Source: Levilinea sp.
GTDB taxonomy: Bacteria; Chloroflexota; Anaerolineae; Anaerolineales; Anaerolineaceae
Direction of reading: 5' to 3'
DNA: 64,000 nucleotides
Assembly: GCA_029975215.1 (NCBI GenBank)
Contig: JARKPO010000005.1
Coordinates: 124,001-188,000, forward strand
The position numbers and the translations under genes were made by a program. Positions 25,829-33,967 of this stretch are shown in pieces. Position 1 is the first letter of the stretch. Every line of letters starts with the position of its first letter. A model generated the notes under the pieces. The model worked only from the letters and a program-made list of their open reading frames with translations, was not told the DNA's origin and did not search any database.

Positions 25829-26665
25829 TTAGAATCCGCCGCCGATTGCCGTCCCCGAGAGGGTTTTAAGAATGCGGTCGACGAGCGGGTAGAAAAAAAG
25901 GATGACGATGGGACCGAGCAGGAAGGGCATAGCCAGGAGCGTGATGCGCAGCGGCAGGCGCTGCATTTGCTCTTCGGTCTGCCCGTTGATATCGTCGGTC
26001 AACTCTTCGATGGATTTTGCGACTGCCTGATCTACGCCCAGTAAACCGCCGGATTGCTGTGCGGCCTGGATGCGCTGAGTGATGCGGGTCAGGTGCGCCG
26101 ACCGAAGATCTTTTGCCATCTGCTGGAAGATCTCCAGACCACTCTTCACCTGCCCACCGGACATACGCAACCGTAAAAGGCGGTAGACCAGTTGGTTCTC
26201 GCCCGTCGTACTGGCAATGCTCTCCAGGCCCAGCAGCAGCGAACCGCGCAGGCTCATGTGCAGCCTGACGTCGATCAGCAACTGGCGTAGCTGCCCCAAC
26301 AGGAAACGCCTGCGTTGCCGGATGAGATAGCCTTTGAAAAGCCAGACCAGTGCCGGGGCGGCGAGAAAACCCAGGCGGATGGATGGAACGGCCTCCCCAA
26401 TCCAGAAGAACAAGGCCAATCCCAGGATGGCTGCTCCTGCATACAGGTTCGTCCAGGGGATCCTGGTCAAGCCAAGAATCTCATCTTCACTGGAATTCCC
26501 CTGGTTTTGGCCGTTAATGCCCAGCGCATGCAGGCGATAGCGCCGGCGGCCCAATAGTCGTAACCACCTCCTTCCTAACTCATAAAATGAAGACAATGTG
26601 GCGTTGACGATCAACCCAACGCCGATCGCGAGTGAGAAGCCGACCATCAGGGGGTAGGTGTCCAT
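25829..26665 (-). CDS. tadC: TadC-like pilus inner-membrane platform protein
   Basis: 278 residues with membrane helices near the N-terminus, middle and C-terminus and a T2SF/GspF-like cytoplasmic domain (LIDVRLHMSLRGSLLLGLES, GGLLGVDQAVAKSIEEL). It ends with a helix pair typical of TadC. Start ATG 26665 follows the tadB stop after 2 bases. TadB and TadC form the platform on which TadA works. Confidence 0.82.
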   Translation of the reverse strand: MDTYPLMVGFSLAIGVGLIVNATLSSFYELGRRWLRLLGRRRYRLHALGINGQNQGNSSEDEILGLTRIPWTNLYAGAAILGLALFFWIGEAVPSIRLGFLAAPALVWLFKGYLIRQRRRFLLGQLRQLLIDVRLHMSLRGSLLLGLESIASTTGENQLVYRLLRLRMSGGQVKSGLEIFQQMAKDLRSAHLTRITQRIQAAQQSGGLLGVDQAVAKSIEELTDDINGQTEEQMQRLPLRITLLAMPFLLGPIVILFFYPLVDRILKTLSGTAIGGGF

Positions 26666-26667
26666 GC

Positions 26668-27555
26668 TTAGAACGCCTCCCCGCTACCCAACTGGTGGAC
26701 TTCAAACTCGAAATACAGGCTGGCCAGCACCGCGCAGGAAAGCAGGCCGGTCAGCAGCGTGCGATGAGGAATATCTTGCAGGAAGAATGCGCGCCAATCA
26801 GGGGCCATCAGAACGAAGACGGTCGCCGCGGCCGCGACACCCTGCAACAATCGGATCGTTCCCTTGACCAGGGCTAGGGTCTGGCGCATTTTGGAGCGGA
26901 TCAACTTCTGCCGGTGGGCCTCACCTTCCAGTTCCTGGAACAAATCCATTTGAACCTCATCGGTGATGCGCGCGCTGTTGGCGATCAGGGCCGCCAGGCG
27001 GGCTGTGACCGTTCCGGGCAGCACTTTCAAGGCCAGGGCGGCTTGCTCAGGCTGCTGGTGCATTTGTAACCGGGCAGCTACATCTCGAATGGCATTTCGC
27101 AGCGCCCCATCTGGCAATTCCAACCCGTTCAGCGCGTTAAGCAGGGAGTGATCCACGTTAAGCAGCGAGCGCATCTGGAGCGTGCCCAGCTCTGCGTCTT
27201 CGTTAACCCGCATGCGCTGCGCTTCACCTGCCTGGTAGCGGCTCCAGGCAAATGCAGCCATGCCAAAGAGCAAAATCAATGGAGAAAGGAGCGCGTCGTG
27301 AACTGCAGCAGCGATCAGGATGATGGCGATGAAAATCAGGATTCGCACCCAATCCAGCGCCAATCGCTGCCGGCTCTTCTCCTCCCGTAGGATCCCTAAA
27401 TCGCGCAGCCGCAGCGTGGTCCAGGAGGCGAACAATCGCCGCCATAAATTGGCAAGAGTATCAACCAAAGTACGCAGCGTGTTATAGAGAATGAGGAAAA
27501 CACCAACTGCCAACGCGAGGGAAGCACCCTCTGAAACCCACCGAAAGATACTCAT
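26668..27555 (-). CDS. tadB: TadB-like pilus inner-membrane platform protein
   Basis: 295 residues with an N-terminal helix, a central helix pair (about 70-105) and a C-terminal pair (about 245-285) framing a GspF-like domain. ATGA overlap with the zinc-ribbon gene upstream (27552-27555). Assigned as TadB by order (directly before tadC) and topology; sequence motifs are weak. Confidence 0.78.
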   Translation of the reverse strand: MSIFRWVSEGASLALAVGVFLILYNTLRTLVDTLANLWRRLFASWTTLRLRDLGILREEKSRQRLALDWVRILIFIAIILIAAAVHDALLSPLILLFGMAAFAWSRYQAGEAQRMRVNEDAELGTLQMRSLLNVDHSLLNALNGLELPDGALRNAIRDVAARLQMHQQPEQAALALKVLPGTVTARLAALIANSARITDEVQMDLFQELEGEAHRQKLIRSKMRQTLALVKGTIRLLQGVAAAATVFVLMAPDWRAFFLQDIPHRTLLTGLLSCAVLASLYFEFEVHQLGSGEAF

Positions 27556-27836
27556 TCATCCACCTCTTTCGATCCACGGATGTGGATCCCAAGCGACTGG
27601 CAGCGCTTTTCCAGCTCCCAGCGGGAGATACCCAGCAAGCTGGCGACATCGCCTATGTCCATGCTCTCTACCAACTGCTCCAGATCACGTACTTCCCAAT
27701 CCTGGTAAGAAGGATCACGCCGGGATGGCCTGCCCAACAACCGTCTGCCACATAATGGGCAGCGCCCTCGTTGGGGTGGCTTCTGTTGCGATGGATGGGT
27801 ACTGCCCGTCTCAAGATCGTCTGATGCCATTGCCAT
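27552..27836 (-). CDS. Small zinc-ribbon/HTH-like protein in Tad locus
   Basis: 94 residues from ATG 27836; a GTG at 27842 and an ATG at 27830 are alternatives. A single CPLCGRR half-ribbon is followed by a helix-turn-helix-like segment (DIGDVASLLGISRWELEKRCQSLGI) resembling the DNA-binding part of factor-for-inversion-type proteins. It may regulate the pilus operon or bind a nucleotide ligand; function unknown. Confidence 0.55.
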   Translation of the reverse strand: MAMASDDLETGSTHPSQQKPPQRGRCPLCGRRLLGRPSRRDPSYQDWEVRDLEQLVESMDIGDVASLLGISRWELEKRCQSLGIHIRGSKEVDE

Positions 27837-27841
27837 CACCA

Positions 27842-28498
27842 CTACCGTGTTGAAACCCGGACTGGATGCTCAACCACCGGCTCTATCGACCAGCACAGGA
27901 AACCATACATTGGGTAAGTTGGCGGTTCCCAACCGTGACGAATAAATCCATTACTCAGGCCGGTGCCTTTGTCATCCAGGATCAGCATCGTATCGATGGT
28001 GTTGGCCAGGCGACAGTACTCGCTGTCACAATCGGACCAGTCTACGCCCCACTGCCCAACGTGTTTGCCGAATAACCGCACAGCTACGATCTGTCCGGGT
28101 TGAACCGTTGAGAGTGTGGCAGTCTGGTAGCCTTCGCCTGGAATCTCGACTCCGGTGGTTACCCAGGTGAAGGTCAGGTCGCCATCGGCTTGCAAGTAGT
28201 AGATCTTGATCAGGTCGAAGGTTGTCATGAACTTGATCTGGCGCGTTTCGCCTGTCCAGCCGTAAAAGCGCCATTCCTGCTCTGTAGGAAGAAACCGCAA
28301 TCCCTGCCAGGGTGCGCCGAGAATTTCTTTCGAGATAACTTCATCCTGACCACGCAAGTCCACCGTTTCTAGGGTTGGCTCTGCGGTTGCTTGCGGCAGC
28401 ATAATCCCGCGATTCACATTGACAAAGAGAAACGCCAGGCAAGCCAGAGAACAGGCGATCAGGATGATGGCAATTAACCAGCGATGAAATCTTTTCAT
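27842..28498 (-). CDS. Membrane-anchored protein of unknown function in Tad locus
   Basis: 218 residues: an N-terminal helix (about 7-28) and a beta-rich extracytoplasmic domain with aromatic motifs (EQEWRFYGWTGETRQIKF, GWEPPTYPMYGFLCW). No family recognised. ATGA overlap with the TadA stop makes co-expression certain by position. It may be a locus-specific accessory replacing proteobacterial parts that are absent here. Confidence 0.6.
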   Translation of the reverse strand: MKRFHRWLIAIILIACSLACLAFLFVNVNRGIMLPQATAEPTLETVDLRGQDEVISKEILGAPWQGLRFLPTEQEWRFYGWTGETRQIKFMTTFDLIKIYYLQADGDLTFTWVTTGVEIPGEGYQTATLSTVQPGQIVAVRLFGKHVGQWGVDWSDCDSEYCRLANTIDTMLILDDKGTGLSNGFIRHGWEPPTYPMYGFLCWSIEPVVEHPVRVSTR

Positions 28499-29832
28499 GC
28501 TCCTGCTCCTGCCAAATTGTGATAGGCTTGCCCAAGGATCTGGTTAGCCTGCTCGCTTTGAGCGCGGTAAAGGAAATCCAACTTGTACTCTCCATCCTCA
28601 TCCAGGCCATTGACCACTGCGATGGCCTGCAGGGACCGTTCTACTCGTCCGGCGCGGTGAACGCGGCCCATGAGTGCCACCACGTCCACGCCCATAGAAA
28701 CCATCGAGCGAACGGCCGGCAGACCGAGTTCTGGAGCGGATGCCAGCGCCAGTTGTTCCAGGCGCATCAACGCTTCTTCCACGGTTCCGCCGTGGATGGT
28801 GGTCATGGCTTTACGGCCCAGGCAGGTCGCTTTTAGAAATTGCAACGCCTCTGGACCAACCACCTCTCCGACCAGTACCGCAGCCGGATTCATGCGGGTG
28901 TAGATCACGTTAAGCACCCAGTCAAGAGTTACTCCGGGCGTGCCTTCGGGCAGTTCCGCCGGCGCAACGGCGCGCAGCAGGAAAGGGTGCTGGATATCCA
29001 ATTCACGGAAAGTTTCCAGTGCCGCGACCGGCGCCAACACAGGCAAGAAACCGGAGAGCGCATTGAGCAGCGTGGTTTTCCCAGAGCCCATTTCGCCCGC
29101 CACCAGGATGCTGCCTGAAAGGGTGGCTATCATCCAGGCCAGGAAACGATCCGGGCCGTTCTGCAAGCCGGCGATCCTTTGCCGCAAGGAGGGATCGGTA
29201 AGATCAGCCAGCGAACCGGTCATCTCAAAGGACTTCTTCCGGAAGGTGCCAGTCTGTTCCATCTCTTCCAACGTTTTTACCCGCCGGCCAAAGGTGCGGA
29301 TGTTGATGGCTGTGCCTTCAGTGGACAGCCTGGGAACAATCGCGGTAAAGCGCTCACCATTGGGCAGGTCGATCAGCACCGCCGGACGGTCGCCGCGCAG
29401 CGTTGCCCCGCCCTGATCCGCCACGTGGATGGACAGATCTTCGAAGTAGCGATCGTCGGCCAACTTTCCCAAATAGTGAAATGCCCCGTCATATTCCACC
29501 GCTACTTCACCTTTGCGCACGAAGATCTCTTCCACATACGGGTCTCTAAGCAGCTGGTCGAGCAGCCCCACGCCGGAGAGGGCATCCGTGATGATCTGGG
29601 CGCGCCGGTTGATATTCGAGCGGTCACCGCCCTGTTCGATCAATACGCCGCGCACTTCGTCGAAAAACTTACGCCGTTTCTCCGGATCGACGTCGCGCCA
29701 GCTGGGTGGCTTGATGGCTCGCGCCACCAGGACATCCCGCACTCGGGCGATCATCTCCAGATCGGTCTGGCTCAACGCGTCCAAACGAGGAGGGGATGGG
29801 CGAGCCGTTATGGCCTGGCAAGCGTTGTCCAT
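28495..29832 (-). CDS. tadA: TadA/CpaF-type pilus assembly ATPase
   Basis: 445 residues of the VirB11/CpaF family. An N-terminal helical part (IDQxGDRSNINRRAQII region) is followed by the RecA-like core with Walker A GEMGSGKTTLLNAL, the Asp box region EVVGPEALQFLKA and the His box TTIHGGTVEEAL. It powers Flp pilus assembly and retraction. ATG 29832 overlaps the cpaB gene end by 25 bases. Confidence 0.92.
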   Translation of the reverse strand: MDNACQAITARPSPPRLDALSQTDLEMIARVRDVLVARAIKPPSWRDVDPEKRRKFFDEVRGVLIEQGGDRSNINRRAQIITDALSGVGLLDQLLRDPYVEEIFVRKGEVAVEYDGAFHYLGKLADDRYFEDLSIHVADQGGATLRGDRPAVLIDLPNGERFTAIVPRLSTEGTAINIRTFGRRVKTLEEMEQTGTFRKKSFEMTGSLADLTDPSLRQRIAGLQNGPDRFLAWMIATLSGSILVAGEMGSGKTTLLNALSGFLPVLAPVAALETFRELDIQHPFLLRAVAPAELPEGTPGVTLDWVLNVIYTRMNPAAVLVGEVVGPEALQFLKATCLGRKAMTTIHGGTVEEALMRLEQLALASAPELGLPAVRSMVSMGVDVVALMGRVHRAGRVERSLQAIAVVNGLDEDGEYKLDFLYRAQSEQANQILGQAYHNLAGAGA

Positions 29833-30521
29833 AACAGACCTCCCTGTTTTTTTGCTGTGGCAACGGCGCGTAATACTTCCTGGACCTGATCGGGAGGCAG
29901 CGCCAGGGTAAGAATTTGGGTTTGTTCTACCTGCTGGCTGCCGGAAAGGGACGCACTCTCTTGTTCCTGGTCTTGGAGGGAATCGGCAGCCAGACCTTGA
30001 GATGAGCGCACGTCTACAACCAGGATGCCGGCGGCAATCTGCTTGACCTGCAAGCTTTGTTCGATTTTCGATTTGTCGGTTGCAGCGGTTTCAGATTCAT
30101 CTTGATCTATCATTTGATACAGGTTCACGCGCTGGCCAATGTGGATTTGACCGCCCACTGCCGAGACCGGCTCAACCGGGATGGAAACTACTTCAAACTC
30201 AACGTCTGCCAGGCGAAAACTATCGGGCATTACGGCCAGGCTTTTGGCAACCGGCAACCCGGCCGGAAGTTGGACCGTAGAGATCAGGCCGCTCATCTCT
30301 TCTGGATTTTGGAAGTACGGAAGGGTTTGCATCGCCCGGGGTACTTCCCGAAGGCTAAATAGATCGGGTGAGAGCAGGGTATAGGGTGCGATCGGCTGTA
30401 CGGGCACCGCGATCTGTACAGTGGAAACTTCCTTTAAATACGCGTTACGACCGTAAAAGCCTGCGCCGAGCGCCAGCACCAGGGCTACCAGACCAATTGC
30501 GAATTGTATGGGGCGGTTCAT
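29808..30521 (-). CDS. cpaB: CpaB/RcpC-like pilus assembly protein (SAF domain)
   Basis: 237 residues from ATG 30521, chosen for GGAGG six bases upstream and ATGA overlap with the TadZ stop; the longer open frame is rejected. A membrane helix (about 5-24) is followed by an SAF domain (VPVQPIAPYTLLSPDLF, VQLPAGLPVAKSL) and a Glu/Gln-rich insert. In diderms CpaB links to the secretin; here no secretin gene is present. Confidence 0.82.
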   Translation of the reverse strand: MNRPIQFAIGLVALVLALGAGFYGRNAYLKEVSTVQIAVPVQPIAPYTLLSPDLFSLREVPRAMQTLPYFQNPEEMSGLISTVQLPAGLPVAKSLAVMPDSFRLADVEFEVVSIPVEPVSAVGGQIHIGQRVNLYQMIDQDESETAATDKSKIEQSLQVKQIAAGILVVDVRSSQGLAADSLQDQEQESASLSGSQQVEQTQILTLALPPDQVQEVLRAVATAKKQGGLLWTTLARP

Positions 30522-31501
30522 TTGGACCTCCGGGACCAGCCTGGATAAGTCAATTCGAGGATGGGATCTGACAGGCGGGGATCGAGCGTATTTGCCCAAG
30601 TTTCATTGAAGGGCAAAGTCACCGCAGCCTGAGCGCCTGCCCGGTCCGCCAGTGAGCGGACCATGTTGAGCACTAAATGGGCGTTCTCGTCCAACTCATC
30701 GGCCAATCGCTTTGCCTGGAGCAAGGCGTCATCGCGTGGAGAAGAGACGATTAGATTTATCCTTCCAGGCTGGGGAGTGGATAATTGACCGAATAACGGA
30801 TGGGCCGGGTTAGCATCTACGACCAACAGCGTATGCTGTTTGCGGGTTTCTTCGATCACGCTCAGCACCCGTTCCGGCTCCTCGCTCCACATCACATCCG
30901 CGGTACGCCCATCCATCGGGTATAGGCTTACTCCATGCCAGCGCGCCGGCGGCACATTTTGGGTGGCGATCGCAAAAAATTCAGGAACGTCTGCGGAAAC
31001 TCGTGCGTGCAGTGCGCAGCCGCCCATCCCCAGTTCGAGCAGGGCGGCAGGTAGGCTGGTGCGCTCGACAAAACGCTTACAAATCCCCATCGCCAGAGTC
31101 GTTTTTCCAACCCCGCCAGACCAGTTCACCAGGTTTACCTGCCGTGAGGGCAAGATGCTCACCTGACGGGCACTGGTCAACCGTGCCTGTGCCATCCATT
31201 CATCCGGCCGTTCCAAAAAATCTTCGGCTGAGGTCACCGGTATACCGCTGGTCTCGAGGGTTCTGGCCAGAACGTCCGCGGATAATCCGGTCATCGGCAT
31301 AACTTCTCCCAGAATGACCAGGTTCACACCCACCAAGTTCTGTAAGACTCCCTGAGTGGTGAAAGCTTCTCGCAGTGTCACCATTGGGCAACTTGCCAGA
31401 ACGTCCAGCAGTTTTTGGTCCGGTTGTTTCGCGGCCAGAAGAACAATCAGGTCTTTCTGGCGCTTTTGAGGTGAGAGGATTTTCGAGAGGTTAAAGTTCA
31501 A
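30518..31501 (-). CDS. tadZ: TadZ/CpaE-like MinD/ParA ATPase
   Basis: 327 residues: an N-terminal receiver-like region without clear phosphorylation site, then a MinD/ParA domain with deviant Walker A SGGVGKTTLAM and VVDANPAHPLFG. CpaE/TadZ places the pilus machine in the cell. The start is a TTG (31499-31501) with AAGGAG upstream; no ATG is available at the right place, and the gene overlaps the upstream frame by 11 bases. Confidence 0.8.
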   Translation of the reverse strand: MNFNLSKILSPQKRQKDLIVLLAAKQPDQKLLDVLASCPMVTLREAFTTQGVLQNLVGVNLVILGEVMPMTGLSADVLARTLETSGIPVTSAEDFLERPDEWMAQARLTSARQVSILPSRQVNLVNWSGGVGKTTLAMGICKRFVERTSLPAALLELGMGGCALHARVSADVPEFFAIATQNVPPARWHGVSLYPMDGRTADVMWSEEPERVLSVIEETRKQHTLLVVDANPAHPLFGQLSTPQPGRINLIVSSPRDDALLQAKRLADELDENAHLVLNMVRSLADRAGAQAAVTLPFNETWANTLDPRLSDPILELTYPGWSRRSK

Positions 31502-31820
31502 GGGACTGCTTCTCCTTTACGGTGGATAGATCGGCAGAAATTAGCAGAACGGTTGCGGCGATCTGCAGAACGGCAAGAAAAGCCAGCAAGCCGGCCAGGG
31601 TTGCTGAAGGCACGGGCGCGGAGCGGAAAACCAGGAGCAGGCCGCCAATCCCAATTGCCATCCCGGTGGTGCGAACCAGTATAAGATTGGATAAGACCGC
31701 GCCAGTAATCATGAGAGCCACGACAAACCCGATGAGAGCATCTGGTAAGTGGGTAACCTTCAGCGAAAAAGCTGAACCGATCGAGAGTGAAAAGAGAATA
31801 TTGGAATACATCCTAGACAT
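31491..31820 (-). CDS. Small three- or four-helix membrane protein at head of Tad operon
   Basis: 109 residues, almost entirely hydrophobic, with about four helices and no recognised family. It overlaps the tadZ start and reads in the same direction, so it is probably the first gene of the operon. ATG 31820 or 31811; neither has a strong ribosome-binding site. Function unknown. Confidence 0.5.
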   Translation of the reverse strand: MSRMYSNILFSLSIGSAFSLKVTHLPDALIGFVVALMITGAVLSNLILVRTTGMAIGIGGLLLVFRSAPVPSATLAGLLAFLAVLQIAATVLLISADLSTVKEKQSLEL

Positions 31821-32096
31821 TGGATATTGGCGAGCCTTTCCGCATTTCTGGTATGTGCAGCCTGGTTTATTGATTCACACTGATCGAGAATGTGGAATCA
31901 AAAACGACCGTCCCGAAAACGAGCCCAACTCCAGATTGGGTGGATCTCTTTTACGAGAGCAGTCGCTCTAACGATGAATGAAGGATTACCTAACGATGCG
32001 TGCGACCGCGATTCGATATTTCAAGTTCTATTTTAGCATCAGGAAGCCTGCATTCCTAGTTATTTTACAATTCGATGGATTGCCTCTAAGGCAAAC
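31821..32096. other. Gene-free stretch before the Tad operon
   Basis: About 330 bases to the next gene. No gene with family features was seen on either strand; the only clear structure is the terminator at 32097-32132. It presumably holds the promoter of the Tad operon, but no convincing -35/-10 pair could be assigned. Confidence 0.5.
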
Positions 32097-32132
32097 AAAA
32101 AGAAGGGATCCAAAATTGGCTCCCTTCTTTTT
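32097..32132. terminator. Bidirectional-looking terminator
   Basis: AAAAAGAAGGGA (32097-32108) pairs perfectly with TCCCTTCTTTTT (32121-32132) around a 12-nt loop, giving U runs on either strand. It lies just after the stop of the minus-strand gene at 32153. Confidence 0.8.
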
Positions 32133-32152
32133 AAGAAATCTGGCTTACGAAA

Positions 32153-32635
32153 CTACATTTGGGTTGCTGCGAAAATAGAGGGGTTGACCATTCCAAAAAT
32201 CATCGCAACATGAGCGACCACAAGGAAGATGGCAACGAAAGTGGCATGCAGTTTGTGCTTGTAAGTGTCTTCTTTCCCGCGGGCGACAAGACCAATCTCC
32301 AGCAGCGCCATCCCAAACAGGGGAACAACTCCCAATAAGTAGAAGGTGACGGCAATCACATCCGCGAATCCGCGCCACCCGCCGTTGATTGTCAGCGGGA
32401 TCCAGGCGGTTGTGAATAAATAAGCAAAGATGCCCAGGAAGTAGAAGCCGACAATAATTCCGGCAATTTTGTTCCACTTCCTGGCAGAGCCATTGAAATT
32501 TTTGGTGAAAAGGATATACAGTTCGGTGATCGCGATGAACTCGGCGAAAATCACCGGAATGGCCATAAAGATGATCAGGTTCCAGGGCTGGTTGCTTGCC
32601 AGCAGCTCCATGTAGTGCGTCATTGAGTTTTCCAT
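32153..32635 (-). CDS. Five-helix membrane protein, DUF6803-like
   Basis: 160 residues with about five membrane helices. The N-terminus MTHYMELLASNQPWNLIIFMAIPV and the acidic AEFIAITELYILFT segment resemble a family annotated as DUF6803/permease; recognition is from memory and moderate. AGGAG precedes ATG 32635. It lies next to the uncharacterised gene at 32757 and may work with it. Function unknown. Confidence 0.6.
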   Translation of the reverse strand: MENSMTHYMELLASNQPWNLIIFMAIPVIFAEFIAITELYILFTKNFNGSARKWNKIAGIIVGFYFLGIFAYLFTTAWIPLTINGGWRGFADVIAVTFYLLGVVPLFGMALLEIGLVARGKEDTYKHKLHATFVAIFLVVAHVAMIFGMVNPSIFAATQM

Positions 32636-32756
32636 CGATCTAATTCTCCTAAAGTTTTTCTGTGTCTGGATGGTTGGCTACGATCGGGAAGTTTGATGTT
32701 ATTTATGCTATCTTGTAATAGAAACCTCCTTATCGAGTCTGTAGAAATAGGTCGGC

Positions 32757-33743
32757 TTACACACCACAATTATTTCCACCGCCAGGTGCATTTTCGAGGT
32801 ATCCATTTTCATCCAGCCATTGGTGTATTTGTTTGAAACCGCTTCCTGACGAATATTGCGTTCCAACAATCTGTTTTGCACCGACCTCTGCGTAATCCGT
32901 CTTTAGTACAGTGTTGATGTAAATCGCCTGCTCAAAAGTTTGCTGGGGGAACCAGTAAGCGTTGGCATATTTTGCGGCTTGAAACATTTCAGCGGTTGAG
33001 GCATTCTGAGAGGCCATTAGTTCGAGCAAGCCAAGCATCGCCATGCCGTGATTGCAGTCCGGGAAATGGGTGGGATTGTCACAGCATGGTCTGTAGACTG
33101 CTTTGGCTACATCCTCAACCCGGGCTTGCTGCTCAGCAGTCAGTCGGATAATCTCGACGCTGGAAAATAGCTCTCTGACCGGCTTTGTTCCTATTGTCCA
33201 ACCGCCAGTCGAAGCAAACTGGTCAATCTGCCCGCCGCTGGCTTGATGAATAGGTCCTTCATTCAGGACAGCGTTCTTGTTTGTCAAACCTAAGGCCCAG
33301 AAGTAGTTCAGGAGAAAGTGAGCATTTTCCCGTGTTATGGCAATTTGCTCCGGGCTACCCCTGGTTAAAACATCCATTTCTTGTGCGGAAAGCGGCTGCC
33401 CGGCTTGTTGGTACAGTTGTGTAAAGGTTACTAGATCAATAGCCCCGGCCGCGATCAGTCTTGGGCCGACGTCGCCGTAGATTGCCTGGATTTTGAAGCC
33501 ATCTTTGGGGTTGACCGCATTCATCAATGCGTTCATCTCAAGAGAGGCTGTTTGATTTGAGCGACTGTGTCCCCAGATGAAATAGCCGCTCCCCAGACCA
33601 GATACGAAAATTAATCCCGCCAAGGCGAGGCGTGCAATAACCTGCTTCCATTTACTTGGTCTGGATATCCTTTGATCGATAGGGATATCACGCGCCTCAC
33701 CATTGACGTTGTTCCGTCCCGGGGCTTGTGTTTCTTCAGTCAT
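32757..33743 (-). CDS. Membrane-anchored protein with CC-x9-C-NHG motif, unknown family
   Basis: 328 residues from ATG 33743 (AAGGAG eight bases upstream; a longer frame is rejected). A single helix (about 37-57) is followed by an extracytoplasmic helical domain whose core motif is YRPCCDNPTHFPDCNHGMAM: three Cys and a His likely binding metal. The C-terminus ends GGNNCGV. It carries the shared TAGGC-N6-GCCTA operator with 54-nt spacing, so it belongs to the copper/redox regulon of this window. No known domain is recognised; Cu or heme binding is a guess. Confidence 0.65.
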   Translation of the reverse strand: MTEETQAPGRNNVNGEARDIPIDQRISRPSKWKQVIARLALAGLIFVSGLGSGYFIWGHSRSNQTASLEMNALMNAVNPKDGFKIQAIYGDVGPRLIAAGAIDLVTFTQLYQQAGQPLSAQEMDVLTRGSPEQIAITRENAHFLLNYFWALGLTNKNAVLNEGPIHQASGGQIDQFASTGGWTIGTKPVRELFSSVEIIRLTAEQQARVEDVAKAVYRPCCDNPTHFPDCNHGMAMLGLLELMASQNASTAEMFQAAKYANAYWFPQQTFEQAIYINTVLKTDYAEVGAKQIVGTQYSSGSGFKQIHQWLDENGYLENAPGGGNNCGV

Positions 33744-33798
33744 GCGAATTGACTCCTTGTCAGGGTCGGGGATGATAGCTATGTGCCAATCTTCACAA

Positions 33799-33866
33799 AG
33801 TGTAATCAACCCAGCCTGGTTCGGTTAGCGCAATTTAGCGGTATTCCAATCAGGCATTTTGGCCTA
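33799..33866 (-). promoter_or_regulatory. Regulon operator and -10 box for the 32757-33743 gene
   Basis: CAGGC-ATTTTG-GCCTA at 33851-33866 (one mismatch to the TAGGC-N6-GCCTA dyad). Exactly 54 nt after the dyad centre on the minus strand comes TACACT (33804-33799), a plausible -10. Distance from operator to start codon is 108 bases. Confidence 0.6.
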
Positions 33867-33967
33867 TTCCGAGAAGAAAAATGACATGGTATCCTACCCG
33901 AACCAATTGCATCGATTTCAAGCGACGAACAAATTGATTGAGCGCCGTCAATTAAGGAGAATATAGA

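Noticed and set aside
29179-29889. A 236-codon plus-strand frame opposite tadA
   Set aside because: Antisense to the CpaF-type ATPase with full Walker and His boxes; no recognisable protein on the plus strand.
31978-32178. 66-codon plus-strand frame in the gene-free stretch
   Set aside because: It runs through a perfect terminator hairpin and into the opposite gene; no ribosome-binding site.
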